Shown here: positions 1-7,347 of the stretch, piece by piece | How positions within the stretch are numbered: the first letter of the stretch is position 1 | Layout: every line of letters begins with the position of its first letter | From: S5-327 sp965200975 | GTDB lineage: Bacteria > Chloroflexota > Dehalococcoidia > Lucifugimonadales > Australimonadaceae | Length of the DNA stretch: 64,000 bases | Direction: 5' to 3' | NCBI GenBank assembly: GCA_965200975.1 | Contig: OZ241740.1 | Coordinates: 1,922,001 to 1,986,000 of the forward strand | Translations under genes and position numbers: made by a program | The notes under the pieces: generated by a model | What the model was told of the DNA's origin: nothing | Database searches by the model: none | What the model saw: the letters and a program-made list of their open reading frames with translations, nothing else

Positions 1-545
1 AAGGGCGCCGGCGCGGGGATCGTGTAGTGTTTGCCCTGATGACTGAAGGAGTCCTCGTTGAACGCCTTCATAATCACTTCCATCTGCTCCTCGAACAGCT
101 CGCGGTTGGCGTCGGTGTCGAGGAGCGGCGCGCCAAGCGTCTCCACCTCGCGGGTCTGGTAGCCGCGGCCCACGCCGAAGATGATGCGTCCGCCGGTCAG
201 GATGTCCGCCAGAGCGTAGTCCTCCGCGAGGCGAATGGGGTGCCACACGGGGCTTACGTTGAAGGCGCAGCCGATCTTGAGCCGCGTCGTATGCGCGGCG
301 AGGTGCGTCCCCCACAGAATCAGGTTGGGCACCACCTCGTACCCTTCGCGCTGGAAGTGGTGTTCGGTGCCCCACAACGCGTAGAAGCCGAGCCTGTCCA
401 TATGCTGGGCCACGTCGAGCGCCATGGGGTAAGCCTTCGCAATCTGCTCGTTGGAGAGCCGGCGCTCGTCAGGCGGCGTGCCGCCAAGCCCGACGTTGTC
501 GAGCTCCGTGAAGCCCACGTAGAGAACAGAGAATTTCGTGATCAA
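1..545 (-). CDS. Luciferase-like flavin-dependent monooxygenase (3' end outside window)
   Basis: About 181 N-terminal residues are visible, reading FSVLYVGFTELDNVG near the start and GTEHHFQREGYE near residue 55, followed by LTGGRIIFGVGRGY. These are hallmarks of the bacterial luciferase-like TIM-barrel family, which uses FMNH2 or F420H2. No ATG fits. TTG at 545 is preferred because GGAGG lies 9 nt upstream (555-559). It sits 43 nt after the enolase-superfamily gene on the same strand and is probably the last visible gene of that operon. Seen: the family motifs. Inferred: oxidation of an organic substrate. The true substrate and flavin type cannot be told, and the C-terminus lies beyond base 1. 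Confidence 0.85.
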   Translation of the reverse strand, partial: MITKFSVLYVGFTELDNVGLGGTPPDERRLSNEQIAKAYPMALDVAQHMDRLGFYALWGTEHHFQREGYEVVPNLILWGTHLAAHTTRLKIGCAFNVSPVWHPIRLAEDYALADILTGGRIIFGVGRGYQTREVETLGAPLLDTDANRELFEEQMEVIMKAFNEDSFSHQGKHYTIPAPAP

Positions 546-588
546 GAAGCAACGCCTCCGTTTGTTTCGGCAGCGGCGGGAGCGACAG

Positions 589-1707
589 CTACCCCCACCC
601 GTCGCGCGAGTACTGCTCGAGGGACTCCTCGTCGAGCACGACGCCGATGCCCGGCGTCTGGGGCAGCTCCAGCCCGTCGCCCTTGATCGCCAGACGATTG
701 CGGAACACCTCCATAATGTTGAGCACCTCCGTATCGGTGAAGAACTCAACGTATGTGGCGTTCGGCGTGGCGGCCACCAGATGAACGTGGATGTCGGCCA
801 GCCAGTGCGGGGCGACGGGAATGTTGCGATCGTTCGCGTACGCTGCGATGCGCCGGAACTCCGTAACGCCGCCGCAGACGCCCGCGTCCGGCTGAATAAT
901 CGACGCCGCCTGACCGTCGATTATGTCCATAAAGTCCCACCGCGTCTGATGAATTTCGCCGGTGGCGATGGGCGTCCGCACCCGCGCGGCGATAGTGGCG
1001 CTCGCCTCCATGTCATCGGGCATTGTGGGCTCTTCGACCCATCCGAGGTTGTAGTCCTCCCACTGCCGGATGGCGCGTATCGCAGAGGTCGCGTCGTTCC
1101 AGGCGTTATTGGCGTCGGTGAAGAACTCGACATCGTCGCCGATGGCCCGCCGCACTGCGGCGATGCGCAGGGCGTCCTCGCGGGCGCTCACGCGGCCAAC
1201 CTTGATCTTGACGGCCCGAAACCCCATATCGACGTAGCCCGCGCACTCCTCCGCGAGATGCTCCGGAGTCTTGCCGTCGAGGTAGTACCCGCCGCTGGCG
1301 TAGGCGGGAACCGTGTCGCGGGGAGGAGCGCCCAGATAGCGGTACAACGGCAGGTCGGCAGCCTTCGCGCAAACGTCCCACAGCGCAACGTCGAGCGCGC
1401 TCATCGCGCGGAGAACGGCGCCGCGGCGTCCCATCAGCAGCGCATCGCGGTACATCGCTTCCCAGATGGCCTCGACGTCGTGCGGGTCGCGGCCGACGAT
1501 ATGTCCGGCCAGCAGATCGCGGATGAGCGTCGTAACCACCCATCCTGCGATATTGCCGCAATAACAGAAGCCCAGCCCCTCGAACCTCTCGTCGGTGCGC
1601 ACGCGCACGATCGTGTAGTGGCGCTCGCTGACCGTGCGCGTGGAGAACGACGTTACGTTCCGGAGAGGGATAACGGCGGTTGTCGCCAGTACTTCGGTTA
1701 CTCTCAT
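589..1707 (-). CDS. Enolase-superfamily enzyme (mandelate racemase/muconate lactonizing type)
   Basis: The 372-residue protein has the full catalytic barrel of the mandelate racemase/MLE branch. Visible are the KxK pair (Lys167, Lys169), metal ligands Asp198, Glu225 (WVEEP) and Glu251 (ATGEIHQT), Asp274 (QPDAGVCGG) and a general-base candidate His301 in PHWLADIHVH. The family abstracts a proton alpha to a carboxylate using Mg2+. The His301 and KxK combination favours acid-sugar dehydratase or racemase chemistry over cycloisomerisation, but the substrate is unknown. The ATG at 1707 has a GAGGGG ribosome site upstream. It follows the split-barrel gene by 15 nt, so it is operonic with UbiX. Confidence 0.93.
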   Translation of the reverse strand: MRVTEVLATTAVIPLRNVTSFSTRTVSERHYTIVRVRTDERFEGLGFCYCGNIAGWVVTTLIRDLLAGHIVGRDPHDVEAIWEAMYRDALLMGRRGAVLRAMSALDVALWDVCAKAADLPLYRYLGAPPRDTVPAYASGGYYLDGKTPEHLAEECAGYVDMGFRAVKIKVGRVSAREDALRIAAVRRAIGDDVEFFTDANNAWNDATSAIRAIRQWEDYNLGWVEEPTMPDDMEASATIAARVRTPIATGEIHQTRWDFMDIIDGQAASIIQPDAGVCGGVTEFRRIAAYANDRNIPVAPHWLADIHVHLVAATPNATYVEFFTDTEVLNIMEVFRNRLAIKGDGLELPQTPGIGVVLDEESLEQYSRDGWG

Positions 1708-1722
1708 AAAGCCCCTCGCTGC

Positions 1723-2184
1723 CTAGAGGAGTTGCGCCGGGCGTCCGCCCTGCCAGGGATTGTGGAAGGTGATGCCGGAGGTGATATAGGCGCCGGCCTC
1801 GTCCGCGCCGGCGAAATCGCGCAGCACGTGCGTAATCCGCACGTCCATCACGGCGAAATGGGGGCTGGCGCCTGCGAGATGGCCGGGGATCTCTTTCGCC
1901 TCCCCCTTCACGTAGTACGTCATCCGCTCGTCGACGAACACGACCGTAACCTTCCTGTTGTCGCGCATATTGCGCGTCGTCGTACTGCCGTTGTACGTAA
2001 TCAGCCGGATGGTGTTCCGGTCTCGCGCGCCGACCTCGCGGAACGAGAGCAGCGCGGGATGAGGCCACCCCTCGGCGTCGGCAGTCGTGATGAGGATCGC
2101 TCGTCCCCGCTCGCCGGCCACGTCCTCGTTCCACAGAGCGTCGAACAGGTCGTCGGGCAGTTCGTTGCCGATGTCGTCGGACAT
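1723..2184 (-). CDS. FMN-binding split-barrel (pyridoxamine 5'-phosphate oxidase-like) protein
   Basis: The 153-residue protein has the PNPOx/flavin-reductase-like split beta-barrel pattern: RAILITTADAEGWPHPALLS near residue 28, then TIRLITYNGSTTTRNMRDN and VTVVFVDERMTYYVKGEAKE. Such proteins bind FMN or F420 and reduce or oxidise small molecules; no substrate can be assigned. The start MSDDIGNEL at 2184 is preferred over an in-frame upstream codon because GAGG lies just before it and the family alignment begins there. It starts 13 nt after UbiX ends and stops 15 nt before the enolase gene, so co-transcription is likely. It may supply reduced flavin to the neighbouring enzymes (inference). 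Confidence 0.85.
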   Translation of the reverse strand: MSDDIGNELPDDLFDALWNEDVAGERGRAILITTADAEGWPHPALLSFREVGARDRNTIRLITYNGSTTTRNMRDNRKVTVVFVDERMTYYVKGEAKEIPGHLAGASPHFAVMDVRITHVLRDFAGADEAGAYITSGITFHNPWQGGRPAQLL

Positions 2185-2197
2185 AGGGCGCCTCGCG

Positions 2198-2779
2198 CTA
2201 GTCGCCGGAAGGGTCTTTTCCCTCCCAGCGCTTGAACTGGTCATTCTCAATACCGAGCAGGTCGAGCACCTTGCCGACCGTATGGTTCACGATGTCGTCC
2301 ACCGTCTGCGGCCCCGAGTAGAAGCCCGGGACGGGAGGCAGTATCACCCCGCCCATATCGGTTACCGCCAGCATATTCAGCAGATGGCCGCGGTGAAGCG
2401 GCGTCTCGCGCGCGACGACCACCAGCCGGCGGCGCTCCTTCAGGCAAACGTCCGCCGCGCGGGTGATCAGGTCGTTGTTGTACGAGTTCGCTATCCCCGC
2501 GAGCGTCTTCATCGAGCACGGCGCTACGACCATGCCGTCCGTTCTGAACGAGCCGCTGGAGACGCTGGCCGCCAGGTTGCGCGGATCGTGCACCACGTCG
2601 GCCATCGCCTCGATGTCGGCGATATCCCACTGCGGGGCCTCGTACCGGATAGACAGGTGCGCCCCTTCCGACAGGATGAGGTGCGTCTCGACATCCGGGT
2701 TGTCCCGCAGCGCGCGGAGCGTGTAGATGCCGTACACCGGCGCCGACGACCCGCTGATGCCGACGATGATTCTGCGCAT
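2198..2779 (-). CDS. ubiX: Flavin prenyltransferase UbiX
   Basis: The 193-residue protein starts MRRIIVGISGSSAPVYG, the FMN-binding P-loop-like turn of UbiX/Pad1, and carries CSMKTLAGIANSYNNDLI, ERRRLVVVARETPLH and VILPPVPGFY, all diagnostic. UbiX attaches a dimethylallyl group to FMN to make prenyl-FMN, the cofactor of UbiD decarboxylases. Two UbiD-like genes lie at 7348-10327, so this is their likely cofactor source although a haem operon separates them. ATG 2779 is chosen over TTG 2794. No Shine-Dalgarno is visible, but a TATACT box ends 6 nt upstream, suggesting a leaderless message. It is first gene of a four-gene operon. Confidence 0.94.
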   Translation of the reverse strand: MRRIIVGISGSSAPVYGIYTLRALRDNPDVETHLILSEGAHLSIRYEAPQWDIADIEAMADVVHDPRNLAASVSSGSFRTDGMVVAPCSMKTLAGIANSYNNDLITRAADVCLKERRRLVVVARETPLHRGHLLNMLAVTDMGGVILPPVPGFYSGPQTVDDIVNHTVGKVLDLLGIENDQFKRWEGKDPSGD

Positions 2780-2785
2780 GCGCAG

Positions 2786-2791
2786 AGTATA
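2786..2791 (-). promoter_or_regulatory. Candidate -10 box for the ubiX operon
   Basis: TATACT on the minus strand ends 6 nt before the UbiX ATG. No convincing -35 is seen. The spacing would put the transcription start at or next to the start codon. Confidence 0.45.
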
Positions 2792-2833
2792 CAAGAGGAG
2801 GGGAAGCCCTCGGCGGCTTTTGGGGAGGTTGTG

Positions 2834-2861
2834 TTGACAACTCTTGAAGTATGTATATACT
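2834..2861 (+). promoter_or_regulatory. Near-consensus sigma-70 promoter for haem/iron operon
   Basis: TTGACA (2834-2839), a 16-bp spacer, and TATACT (2856-2861) lie in an AT-rich island (about 2830-2885) within otherwise GC-rich DNA. It points towards the binding lipoprotein start at 2951, giving a leader of roughly 80 nt. It is the best promoter match in the window. Confidence 0.8.
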
Positions 2862-2862
2862 T
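2847..2862 (+). promoter_or_regulatory. Palindromic operator candidate overlapping the -10 box
   Basis: AAGTAT, a 4-nt centre GTAT, and ATACTT form a perfect 6-bp inverted repeat that covers the -10 hexamer. A dimeric repressor bound here would block RNA polymerase. Given the iron/haem genes downstream, a Fur, DtxR/IdeR or similar metalloregulator is the natural suspect. The identity is inferred; the palindrome is seen. Confidence 0.55.
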
Positions 2863-2950
2863 ATTTTTCTAGTAAGTTTCTACATATCACATGATCACAT
2901 ATGCCCGATGGAACGCTGAAGGCGGCATCGCCGGGCTAGGGAGCGCCCAA

Positions 2951-4096
2951 ATGAGTATGAAGAGCACCTTGTTCGCGAGGACGCCCGTCCTCATAGTCTG
3001 TCTGGCCATCGCTCTTGCAGGGCTGTTGGCCGCCTGCGGCGCAGACCCAGACCCTACGCCCACCAGAACCGCGCCCCGCGCCGCAGTCACTCCTGCGCCC
3101 ACAGCTACGGCCGTTCCGACCGCCGCCGCCCCTGCGCCTACAGCTACAGCCAGAGCAGAGGCCGCGCCCACCGCCACTCCCACGCCTGTCCCTCCAACCG
3201 CAACCCCCACGCCTCGGCCTACCCCAACGCCTCAGTCAGGCCCGAACCTCCCTGTGACGGTGACCGACGTGCATGGCAATGAGGTCACTGTGAAGGACAT
3301 CAGCCGAATTGTGTCGCTCAATGGCGACATCACGGAGGTCATTTTCGCGCTTGGGCTTGGCGACAACGTCGTCGCGGTCGACACGAGCGCGACCTACCCG
3401 CCGGAGGCGCATCAGCTTCCGAAGATCGGCTACCAGCGGCGACTAAGCGCCGAAGGGCTTCTCTCTATGGCCCCTACCCTCGTCATTGGAAACGAGAACG
3501 CAGGCCCGCCGGAGACGATCGAACAAGTGGGCTTCACCGGCACGCCGGTTGTGATTCTGGAGTCTGTCTCCACCATCGACGGCGCCGCCCGAAAGATCCG
3601 TGGAGTCGCGCAAGCGCTCGGCGTTCCTCAAGAAGGGGAAGAGATCGCCACGGAGCTTGAGAGCGAAATCGACCACGTCAAGACGCTCGCCGATCAGGCC
3701 CAAGACCAGCCAACCGCCGTGATGCTCTATATGCGCGGGCTCGACTCCCTCTTCCTCATCGGCCAGTACCATCTCAGCCACGAGCTGTTCGAGGCCAGCG
3801 GCGCAATGAGCGGCGGCGCTGCCGCGGGGGTAACCGCGCCGTACATTCCGCTGACCGCCGAATCCCTTGCAGCCGCCAACCCCGACTGTATCGTCGTGCT
3901 CACTGCCGGGCTCCAATCCGTCGGCGGACGCGAAGGGCTCCGGCAAATCCCCGGAGTTGGGCAGACAGCCGCCGCTCAGCAAGACTGCATCCTCGACTTC
4001 GACGACCAGTACTTCGGCGGCGGCGGTCCGCGGATGGGTCAGGTGCTGATGGATCTGCTGCGCGCTTTCCACCCTGACCTGGCGACGGCCGGATGA
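2951..4096 (+). CDS. Haem/iron ABC transporter substrate-binding lipoprotein
   Basis: The 381-residue protein has a signal peptide ending in lipobox LLAAC (Cys29), then about 70 residues of Pro/Thr/Ala-rich linker, then a periplasmic-binding domain of the Fe/B12/haem class (VTVTDVHGNEVTVKD, RIVSLNGDITEVIFALG, LPKIGYQRRLSAEGLLSMAP). It captures the ligand outside the cytoplasmic membrane for the permease and ATPase encoded next. ATG 2951 is chosen over an upstream ATG at 2891 because GGGAG lies 7 nt before it and the signal peptide begins properly there. Its TGA overlaps the permease ATG. Haem rather than siderophore is inferred from the haem-degrading monooxygenase in the operon. Confidence 0.9.
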   Translation: MSMKSTLFARTPVLIVCLAIALAGLLAACGADPDPTPTRTAPRAAVTPAPTATAVPTAAAPAPTATARAEAAPTATPTPVPPTATPTPRPTPTPQSGPNLPVTVTDVHGNEVTVKDISRIVSLNGDITEVIFALGLGDNVVAVDTSATYPPEAHQLPKIGYQRRLSAEGLLSMAPTLVIGNENAGPPETIEQVGFTGTPVVILESVSTIDGAARKIRGVAQALGVPQEGEEIATELESEIDHVKTLADQAQDQPTAVMLYMRGLDSLFLIGQYHLSHELFEASGAMSGGAAAGVTAPYIPLTAESLAAANPDCIVVLTAGLQSVGGREGLRQIPGVGQTAAAQQDCILDFDDQYFGGGGPRMGQVLMDLLRAFHPDLATAG

Positions 4097-5202
4097 TGGC
4101 GTCGATAAGCGTAAGAGCGCTGTCGCGGCTGCAGTGGCTGCGTCAGGCAATGAACAGGCGAGCGGAGTCTTCCCAGCTTGCCGCGTCGACTCTGCTCGGA
4201 GTGATGGCGGCGCTGTTTATCGCCGTCCTTTTCGCGAACGTCGGAATGGGGGCTGTGGAGATTCCGCCGGCTCAGGCGATTGCGATCGTCCTGAGCCACG
4301 CGGGGCTGGACATCGGCGTTGAGTTCGAGCCGCGTATGGACGCCATCCTGTGGGACATCCGCCTCCCCAGGGTAATCCTTGGAATCCTCGTGGGAGGCAG
4401 TCTGGGGATTGCCGGCGCCGCGCTCCAGGGCGTGTTCCGGAACCCGCTGGCCGAGCCGGGCATCATCGGCGTCTCGAGCGGCGCAGCGGCCGGCGCCGTC
4501 GGAGCGATCGTCCTCGGATTCAGCGCATTTCAGGCGCACGGCGTAGCCGTAGCGGCATTCCTCTCCGGCCTCCTCGCCACCACCATTGTCTATCTGGTTG
4601 CGCGAGTGTACGGGCAAACCGCAGTCACGACCCTGATCCTCGCCGGCATCGCGGTCAATGCGACGGCTGGCGCGATAACCGGCCTGTTCATCTACATCGC
4701 CGACGACGATCAGCTCCGCAGCATCACGTTCTGGACCCTCGGCCATGTTGGAGGAGCGACCTGGCCGGTGATTTCGTCGATCCTCCCCTTCTTCATCATC
4801 GGGTTCGCGCTATTGCCTTTCTGGTCTCGCGCGCTCAACCTGCTCACGCTTGGGGACAGGGAAGCCCGGCATATGGGGGTATCCACCGAACGCGTGCGCT
4901 TTGGCGTCATCGTCCTTGGCGCGCTCCTAACGGGCGCCGCCGTGTCCGTGTCCGGCATCATTAGCTTCGTCGGGCTCGTCGTGCCTCACGTCATACGCCT
5001 CGTGGCTGGGCCCGACCATCGCTTCCTCCTGCCCGCCAGCATCCTCGGCGGAGCGATAACGCTGTTGCTGGCCGACCTCGTCGCCCGGACAGTCGTCGTG
5101 CCGGCGGAACTCCCGCTCGGCGTCGTGACGGCGATGATAGGCGGGCCATTCTTCCTCTGGCTCGTCCATCGAACGCGTATGAGTTGGGGAGGCATGGAAT
5201 GA
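4093..5202 (+). CDS. Haem/iron ABC transporter permease, FecCD family
   Basis: The 369-residue polytopic protein matches the BtuC/FecCD/HmuU permease fold. Motifs include LPRVILGILVGGSLGIAGAA near residue 91, FRNPLAEPGIIGVSSGAAAG, LTLGDREARHMGV (the coupling-helix region) and SGIISFVGLVVPHVIRL. About ten membrane helices are predictable by eye. It forms the membrane channel that receives ligand from the lipoprotein and is powered by the ATPase downstream. The ATG pair at 4093/4096 overlaps the stop of the preceding gene, and its own stop overlaps the ATPase start, so translation is coupled. Confidence 0.94.
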   Translation: MMASISVRALSRLQWLRQAMNRRAESSQLAASTLLGVMAALFIAVLFANVGMGAVEIPPAQAIAIVLSHAGLDIGVEFEPRMDAILWDIRLPRVILGILVGGSLGIAGAALQGVFRNPLAEPGIIGVSSGAAAGAVGAIVLGFSAFQAHGVAVAAFLSGLLATTIVYLVARVYGQTAVTTLILAGIAVNATAGAITGLFIYIADDDQLRSITFWTLGHVGGATWPVISSILPFFIIGFALLPFWSRALNLLTLGDREARHMGVSTERVRFGVIVLGALLTGAAVSVSGIISFVGLVVPHVIRLVAGPDHRFLLPASILGGAITLLLADLVARTVVVPAELPLGVVTAMIGGPFFLWLVHRTRMSWGGME

Positions 5203-6056
5203 CGCCCGGCCTCCGCGCCCGCCGGGTCAGCTACTCCGTCCAGGAGCGGGCGCTTGTGCGCAACATATCTCTGGACGTTCATTTTGGCGAGGTGCTGGCC
5301 GTTGTGGGCCCGAACGGCGCCGGCAAGTCCACGCTCTGCGGCCTGCTAGCAGGCGACATTACGCCTACGGAAGGCGCTATCGATGTCTGTGGACGCCCTG
5401 TCTGCAGCCTCAAGACCGGGGAACTCGCGCACCTGCGGGCAATGCTTAGCCAGCACACGGCCTTGCGCTTCCCGTTTACCGCGCGAGAGGTTGCGCTGAT
5501 GGGTCGGCATCCCCATATCCGCCGATGGCGGTCGCCCGATGAGAGCGACTATGCGCGCACGGCTGATGCTTTGGAGAAGGCGGACGCGCTCTACCTCGCC
5601 GAGCGGATATATCCAACCCTTTCAGGAGGCGAGCAGCGGCGAGTGTCGGTTGCCCGCGTGCTCGCCCAGGACACGCCTGTTGTGCTGTTCGACGAGCCAA
5701 CGGCAGCCCTCGATATCCGCCATCAACAGATCGTAATGGGCCTGTGCAGGCAGCTCGCCGACGATGGCCGCGCCGTCCTCGCAGTACTCCACGACCTGAA
5801 TCTGGCTGGCGCGTTCGCGGACAGAGTGCTGGTTATGCTCGCAGGCGAAGCTGTCGCAATCGGCGATCCGGACGAAGTGCTAAGCCCGGAACTGCTGTCG
5901 GCCGTCTTCGACCAGAAAGTCATCGTCGTTCCACATCCGCAGACCGACAGGCCCGTCGTGCTGACCTCATCCGAAGACGAACCCGGAATGCGCTTGCCGT
6001 CAGAGATAGTCAGCCTGAGTTCAGAGGCGCGCAAAAACCCCGTCGAAAGGATCTAG
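5199..6056 (+). CDS. Haem/iron ABC transporter ATP-binding protein (HmuV-like)
   Basis: The 285-residue ATPase shows Walker A GPNGAGKST, signature LSGGEQRRVSVARVLAQ, Walker B VVLFDEPTAALD and H-loop VLHDLNLAG. The sequence around LRAMLSQHTALRFPFTAREV closely follows HmuV-type haem importers. ATG 5199 is preferred: GGAGG is 6 nt upstream and it overlaps the permease stop as ATGA. A C-terminal extension of about 40 residues beyond the ATPase core is unassigned. It energises ligand import through the permease encoded at 4093-5202. Confidence 0.93.
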   Translation: MTPGLRARRVSYSVQERALVRNISLDVHFGEVLAVVGPNGAGKSTLCGLLAGDITPTEGAIDVCGRPVCSLKTGELAHLRAMLSQHTALRFPFTAREVALMGRHPHIRRWRSPDESDYARTADALEKADALYLAERIYPTLSGGEQRRVSVARVLAQDTPVVLFDEPTAALDIRHQQIVMGLCRQLADDGRAVLAVLHDLNLAGAFADRVLVMLAGEAVAIGDPDEVLSPELLSAVFDQKVIVVPHPQTDRPVVLTSSEDEPGMRLPSEIVSLSSEARKNPVERI

Positions 6057-6058
6057 TT

Positions 6059-6397
6059 ATGAGTGTCGTAAAGATAAACGCCATCACGCCCATACCGGGA
6101 GAAGAGCTTGAATTGGAGACCAGGTTCGGCAATCGCGTCCGCCAGGTCGAGCACATGGAAGGCTTCGAAGGATTCCAACTGCTCCGCCCCGTAGCAGGCG
6201 AGAACCGCTACTACGTCTACACCTGCTGGCGCTCTGAGGAAGACTTTCAGCGCTGGGTGCACAGCGACGAGTTCCGTCAGGGCCATGCAAAGACCGACGC
6301 CGACACTCCGGTCGCCTCCCACGCAACGCTGCTCTCGTTCGAGGTCGTCGCGTGGGAGGAGCAGCAGGCGCGAGCCCCGCAGCCCAACAACTCGTAA
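6059..6397 (+). CDS. Haem-degrading / antibiotic-biosynthesis-type monooxygenase (HmoA/IsdG-like)
   Basis: The 112-residue protein has the dimeric alpha-beta barrel pattern of the ABM superfamily, with FGNRVRQVEHMEGFEGFQLL, YYVYTCWRSEEDFQRWVHS and FRQGHA. Members near HmoA/IsdG open the haem ring and free iron. It starts 2 nt after the ATPase stop with AAAGGA 7 nt before the ATG, so it is translated with the importer. The position directly behind a haem-type transporter argues for haem degradation rather than polyketide oxidation. Direct proof of haem chemistry is not visible in the sequence. Confidence 0.85.
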   Translation: MSVVKINAITPIPGEELELETRFGNRVRQVEHMEGFEGFQLLRPVAGENRYYVYTCWRSEEDFQRWVHSDEFRQGHAKTDADTPVASHATLLSFEVVAWEEQQARAPQPNNS

Positions 6398-6424
6398 CCA
6401 CTACGCTACAGAAGGGAAACAGCA

Positions 6425-7254
6425 ATGCAGTCTCAAACGCCAATCACGCAAGTTCCAATGCCCCGCAAACGCCCCCTCCCCTCATCGTCGAAGTCCTGCG
6501 CGTCACGCATCTCACGCCGCGCATGGTGCGCGTCACCTTCGGCGGCGAGCAGTTGGCCGGATTCGACTCGAAAGGTCCTGCCGAGCACTTTCGCCTCTTC
6601 CTGCCCGACAGCGAGACCGGCGAGCTCGCTCTCCCCATCCACGGGCCGGATGGGAACGAGTTCCCGGAGGGTGCGCCCCGCCCTATCAGCCGCGCGTACA
6701 CTCCGCGCCGGTGGGACCCTCAAACGCCCGAACTGGACATGGACATCGCCCTGCACGACAACGGACCCGGATCGACTTGGGCCAGAAGCGTGAGAGAGGG
6801 GAACGTCGCCGTCATCAGCAGCCACGCAGGCGGCGCGTACTTCCCCGATCTCAATGTGGACTGGTACGTAATCGGCGGAGACGAATCCGCGCTGCCCGCT
6901 ATAGGAACGGTGCTCGAAGCGCTGCCTCCTACGATGCGCGCCGATGTCATCATCGAAGTGCACGACGATCAAGAGGAGCTCACGCTGAGATCCCCTGCCT
7001 CGCTGGAGGCGCAGTGGCTGCACCGCAAGCCGGAGGAAGCGCCTTGTCAGGCCCTCGTCCAGGCTATGCGGACAGTAACGCTGCCTGAGGGCAATGGCCG
7101 CGTATGGGTGAGTTGCGAGGCGACTGCGATGCGGGAGATTCGCCGAAGCTTCATTGAGGAGCGCGGGATAGACCGCTCGATGCTTCGCACACAGGGTTAC
7201 TGGAAAGCCGGAGCGACGAACCACCCCGACCATGACATGGGCGACGACGTGTAG
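6425..7254 (+). CDS. Siderophore-interacting FAD protein (SIP/ViuB-like), apparent frameshift near 6472-6481
   Basis: The conserved protein runs from PLIVEVLRVTHLTPRMVRVT to a stop at 7254. It shows the flavoreductase fold, the FAD motif RAYTPRRW, and the SIP-type NAD(P) domain (GGDESALPAIGTVLEALPP, WVSCEATAMREIRR). Such proteins reduce ferric siderophores, or in this setting iron released from haem. The best start is ATG 6425, with AGAAGGGAAA upstream, but that ATG is one frame away from the conserved body. The C-rich tract CCCCC-T-CCCC at 6472-6481 lies where the frames must join; one extra C there would restore a single frame. The only alternative in the body frame is GTG 6352, deep inside the previous gene. 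Confidence 0.82.
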
Positions 7255-7283
7255 CTCCTGCCGCAACGGCTAAAGGCGCAACG

Positions 7284-7310
7284 GAGGGCGGCCCGGAGCG
7301 GGCCGCCCTC
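7284..7310. terminator. Hairpin terminator between convergent genes
   Basis: GAGGGCGGCCC and GGGCCGCCCTC form a perfect 11-bp stem with a 5-nt loop. A modest T-containing tail (TCGTTGGTT) follows on the plus strand. It lies between the SIP gene (+) and the UbiD gene (-), so it can serve both. Confidence 0.75.
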
Positions 7311-7347
7311 TCGTTGGTTATGCGCCGAAAACGGGCCGAGCGCAGCC

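Noticed and set aside
538..2235. Long plus-strand reading frame opposite the enolase and split-barrel genes
   Set aside because: It has no recognisable domain and mirrors genes with clear motifs; GC-rich third positions keep the antisense frame open.
6425..6793. Separate 122-codon gene starting at ATG 6425
   Set aside because: After about 17 codons it is a Ser/Arg-rich shadow of the SIP gene; its ribosome site more likely belongs to SIP with a frame slip.
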